Source: Corynebacterium striatum ATCC 6940 (lineage in GTDB: Bacteria > Actinomycetota > Actinomycetes > Mycobacteriales > Mycobacteriaceae). From it: DNA of 63,732 bases. The notes beneath the pieces were generated by a model that ran no database searches, had not been told where the DNA came from, and was given only the letters and a program-made list of their open reading frames with translations. A program made the translations under genes and the position numbers. Shown here one piece after another: positions 60,891 through 63,732 of the stretch. The stretch spans positions 245,855-309,586 of the forward strand of contig NZ_GG667521.1 in the NCBI RefSeq assembly GCF_000159135.1, given 5' to 3'. Each line of letters opens with the position of its first letter. Position 1 is the stretch's first letter.

Positions 60891-62876
60891 ATGAAAACTT
60901 CAGTCAGACTACTAACCGTAGGGATTTTGCTCTCTACGGTTAGTAGCGCATTCATTGCCTTTGTCGGAGCCAGCCTCTTATCGACTCTGGATTACCGGCT
61001 TGGCAACGAGTTTGTCCAGATCGAAGACTTCGAACCTGACAGTCACACAGAAACACTGTTTCCTGAGCTTTCTGAATTTGCGGGAGACTCAGGATTTGAC
61101 GTATCGGTTTATTACGCCTCGCTAGCTGATTCGGATGGTGAGCTGCGAATCTACTCCTCGGCTCTGCCTTCAGGTGCAGCTAACTTTGAGTCTCAAAAGT
61201 TTCAGAGAGGCGAAAAGTTTGTTTGGTATCCATTGTCGGAAATTCCGACTAAGGAACCGCGCCAAGTTTTTAACATTAAAGGATCAGAAAATGACGCTCG
61301 AGACCTAACGACATGGTTGGAGGAGCGCGGGTATTCCGTGATAGGGCTCCAGAACTTGACTTGGAGTTTCGTCATGACTTCGTCGCTGCCTTTGTTGGTC
61401 GCGGCTGCTTTTCTACTCGCGCTCGTGTTGGGTGGCGGGCACTGCCTAGTGCGGGCTCGCGAAATCGGCATTCACAGACTTTTGGGGCTAAAGCTATCGC
61501 AGACGCTAAGGCTTGATGTAACGCGGCTTGCCAAGCAAACATGGCTACCATTTTTTCTTGCGATCATTTTTATTGCGGCGGCCTTGTATCTTTACAACGA
61601 CTGGGCAGAAGCGACGTTGTTTTGGGCCTTTTTCGGCGTTTCTGTGTTGCTCCAATGGGTAGGTTTGGCGCTGGGCTATGTGCTCGGGCAGTTATTGGTT
61701 CGAAATATTTCGATCCCGCAGGCCATCAAAGGCAAGGTTCGGGCGCGTCCAATTACCTACGCACTGTATGCTGTCCGGCTATTGGCACTCTTGACGAGCC
61801 TGACGGCACTTTCACAGATGGTTGATACCGGTGCTGAGGTGTCCGCGCGAGAGGAATTGCAACCGTATTGGATCGGACATGCCAATGAGCAAGAGTTTGC
61901 CCTGAGCTCGAATATCACTCCGGATGAAAAAGAACAGGCTGCAGCTGCAGCGCCCTTGCGTCAGGCGGACCGCGAAGGAAAGCTACTCTTAGCGGATCCT
62001 TTTTGGCTTACCTGGCCGACTCAACTGGAAGCCCCGGTTATTCTCAGCAACCATCGGTTCGCCGTTCAAGCTGGTGTTGCCCCTTCTGAAGAAGACATAA
62101 CCGTTTGTGCTCCTGTTGCCCTCAGTGAAGAATCCAAACAGACGATTATTGACTCTGTTGCATTTGAAGCCGAACTCGCGAAAAAGAAGGTTCCAAATTT
62201 TAACTGGAAAGAAGATTGTTCGCTTGGGCAAGTCTTTTCCTATGACGTTGAGCTGCGGCCAGTAATTAATGACCCCATTGTGGTTTCGTTACCAGTGGGG
62301 CTTGAAGCTATCGGTGACCGGAATTTACTCGCGAAAGCCTCGCAGAAAGTCCTCCTTGCCATCGAGCCAACTGTCGTTGGTGAGCTGAAAGATGGGACGG
62401 TGGGCAAGGTGCTCGCCACGGCACAACCGCATGCTGATTCCTGGCGATCGTCCCTTGAGGAAGCCAAAGAGCAATTCAGCCTTTGGTCGTTAAATACGGT
62501 CGTAGCGATATTACTGGTTTCCTTGTTAATCGTCGCGGGGCTTTTCAGTTTCCAGGTGGCGTTCCGGCGAGAGCTCTATGTTTCCTTCATTTGTGGGCGC
62601 AGCCCGTGGAAGATGTGCAGGAAGATTCTGCTGGCCGAGCTATTCTTTTTCGTTACCACCATCGGCTGGGTTTTGTATCGTTTGCGCGAGCATAAGGAAC
62701 AACTGGAATCGCACTATCCATCAACGTGGTCGATGGGGTTTGAAAACAGGTGGTCCACGGCAACCGTTCTTGCTGTCGTCGCATTTTCGATCGTGTGGAT
62801 GTGTATTTCAATCGGTTTGACCTGGTGGATTAGTGCGCGAAATCAAATGCGCTGGACAGACAGCGAAGGAAATTAG
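60891..62876 (+). CDS. Bacteriocin-associated integral membrane protein (immunity/transport)
   Basis: The 661-residue protein has an N-terminal helix (7-29), a long extracellular domain, three to four helices at about 155-310, a second extracellular domain and C-terminal helices. It matches the DUF1430-type membrane protein that always follows lactococcin 972-like precursors and is thought to give immunity or act as ABC permease. It begins 6 bp after the precursor and ends 3 bp before the ABC ATPase. Composition is more AT-rich than the backbone genes. Confidence 0.85.
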   Translation: MKTSVRLLTVGILLSTVSSAFIAFVGASLLSTLDYRLGNEFVQIEDFEPDSHTETLFPELSEFAGDSGFDVSVYYASLADSDGELRIYSSALPSGAANFESQKFQRGEKFVWYPLSEIPTKEPRQVFNIKGSENDARDLTTWLEERGYSVIGLQNLTWSFVMTSSLPLLVAAAFLLALVLGGGHCLVRAREIGIHRLLGLKLSQTLRLDVTRLAKQTWLPFFLAIIFIAAALYLYNDWAEATLFWAFFGVSVLLQWVGLALGYVLGQLLVRNISIPQAIKGKVRARPITYALYAVRLLALLTSLTALSQMVDTGAEVSAREELQPYWIGHANEQEFALSSNITPDEKEQAAAAAPLRQADREGKLLLADPFWLTWPTQLEAPVILSNHRFAVQAGVAPSEEDITVCAPVALSEESKQTIIDSVAFEAELAKKKVPNFNWKEDCSLGQVFSYDVELRPVINDPIVVSLPVGLEAIGDRNLLAKASQKVLLAIEPTVVGELKDGTVGKVLATAQPHADSWRSSLEEAKEQFSLWSLNTVVAILLVSLLIVAGLFSFQVAFRRELYVSFICGRSPWKMCRKILLAELFFFVTTIGWVLYRLREHKEQLESHYPSTWSMGFENRWSTATVLAVVAFSIVWMCISIGLTWWISARNQMRWTDSEGN

Positions 62877-62879
62877 GAT

Positions 62880-63506
62880 ATGGAAATTCAGGTTGAAGAC
62901 CTTCACTACAGTGTGAAGGGAAAAATGATTCTTTCCGGCTTTACGCGGTCTTTTGCGGCTGGCCGGGTGACTGCATTAACCGGTGTCTCCGGAAGTGGGA
63001 AAACCACCCTGTTGAACCTCTTGGGCGGTCTGATCTCGCCGGACAAAGGCTCAATCATGTGGGATGGAAACAACATTGCATCGCTATCGGCAGGTCGACT
63101 GCGCAAGTATCGACGCGAATGCGTTGGGTATCTCTTTCAAGACTACGGCTTGGTTCCTGACCTCACCGTTGTCGACAACGTGAAGCTCGCAGCCAGTAAC
63201 GTTTCGCGCCGTGCTTTCGACGAGGCGCTAGACAGCGCTTTGGCGCAGGTTGGTTTACGCGGCTATGAAAAGCGTGTGGTCAGCGGCTTGTCTGGCGGCG
63301 AACAACAACGAGTAGCCTTGGCGAGGATCCTCGTTTCCAAGCCCAAAATCGTATTGGCGGACGAGCCAACCGGGGCGCTTGACGAGGACAATGCTCAGCT
63401 GGTTGTTGAACACCTCCGTGCTTTCGCTGACCAAGGCGCCGTTGTCGTCGTCGCGACGCATTCCAAGCATGTAGCCGACCAAGCAGACTGCGAGGTAACG
63501 CTTTAG
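62880..63506 (+). CDS. ABC transporter ATP-binding protein, lactococcin 972 group
   Basis: The 208-residue ATPase of the MacB/LolD-like kind has Walker A GVSGSGKTTLLNLLGG, the signature LSGGEQQRVALARIL, and Walker B IVLADEPTGALDE. It would power the preceding membrane protein in bacteriocin export or immunity. It overlaps the next frame by one base (TAGTG). Confidence 0.9.
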   Translation: MEIQVEDLHYSVKGKMILSGFTRSFAAGRVTALTGVSGSGKTTLLNLLGGLISPDKGSIMWDGNNIASLSAGRLRKYRRECVGYLFQDYGLVPDLTVVDNVKLAASNVSRRAFDEALDSALAQVGLRGYEKRVVSGLSGGEQQRVALARILVSKPKIVLADEPTGALDEDNAQLVVEHLRAFADQGAVVVVATHSKHVADQADCEVTL

Positions 63507-63732
63507 TGTGGCGATTGAAATACTCGGATATGCCGTGTCTGCTCGCAGGCATCCGAGACGATGAGCAACCGATACTCGATGAGCTAAGACGCTACTTCCT
63601 CTGGACCCAGGTTGAATGTGCGTCCACTCAGAGGGAGCTGCTGAATGCATTGTCTCGCTCACAGGAGCAATTGCTGGTGTTGTGCGAGCGCAAAGACTCG
63701 GCGACCTGGGTATGGGATATACAAGAGTTAAA
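63506..63732 (+). CDS. Partial gene after the bacteriocin ABC transporter, unknown
   Basis: A frame opens at GTG 63506, overlapping the ABC stop by one base, and stays open to the window end (75 codons). It starts MWRLKYSDMPCLLAGIRDDE and looks like alternating strand/helix; the CLLAGIRDDEQP segment slightly recalls the start of a response-regulator receiver domain, without a clear phospho-acceptor Asp. The single-base overlap suggests it belongs to the operon. Function unknown. Confidence 0.5.
   Translation, partial: MWRLKYSDMPCLLAGIRDDEQPILDELRRYFLWTQVECASTQRELLNALSRSQEQLLVLCERKDSATWVWDIQEL

Overview
The window is a chromosomal segment from a mycolate-bearing actinobacterium, almost certainly a Corynebacterium. 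The evidence is the groEL2 - porH - porA - ppk2 arrangement with tiny signal-less porin peptides, and long stretches whose gene order matches the C. glutamicum and M. tuberculosis backbones. These stretches are cls/xthA/GNAT/def/DUF3263/virR/glutamate-cysteine-ligase-like; dacB-tilS-hpt-ftsH-folE-folP-folB-folK-DUF3180-DUF6779-DUF2520-panC; and mutY-can-radA-lpqE-carD-ispD-ispF. The species cannot be fixed from sequence reading alone.

Layout. 1-6342: a leftward operon def-GNAT-xthA-cls facing a rightward DUF3263, virR-like and YbdK-like ligase set, divided by a 16-bp divergent leaderless promoter. 6381-14129: a leftward mrpACDEFG Na+/H+ antiporter operon with a GT87 mannosyltransferase-like gene at its end. 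14130-18210: an accessory gap with a possible micro-ORF, then a divergent M20 dipeptidase and OPT oligopeptide transporter. 18245-22992: tandem CIRCE operators, groEL2, a 0.7-kb gap, porH/porA, ppk2 and a crotonase-fold gene. 23000-29112: palindromic repeats, an NRPS-like membrane megaenzyme with its MarR regulator, a rhodanese, and a DUF559-type nuclease-like gene bracketed by two inverted copies of a palindromic repeat. 29168-40916: ppa, dacB and a long tight operon for tRNA-Ile lysidine synthesis, purine salvage, FtsH, folate and pantothenate-related functions. 40934-43357: repeats and a Tat-exported PhoX phosphatase. 43556-53444: lysS, a drug-efflux MFS with an operator over its start, a pseudokinase-type membrane protein pair, clpC, DUF4236 and a ThrE-like exporter. 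53451-59842: mutY, carbonic anhydrase, radA, lpqE, carD, ispD and ispF.

The right end is the accessory part. After ispF, the expected cysS and most of rlmB are missing; only the last ~96 codons of rlmB remain, bracketed by two copies of a dispersed palindrome. Beyond that lies a visibly AT-richer lactococcin-972-type bacteriocin locus (precursor, large membrane protein, ABC ATPase, partial fourth gene) that runs off the window.

Recurring themes are leaderless starts, where a TANNNT -10 hexamer ends 6-8 nt before ATG/GTG, and three families of intergenic palindromes (called A, B and C here) concentrated at gene ends and at the breakpoints of synteny. The less ordinary content is the palindromes with the cysS/rlmB scar, the bracketed nuclease cassette, a PanC homologue lacking its pantoate-binding residues, the membrane pseudokinase pair and the bacteriocin island.
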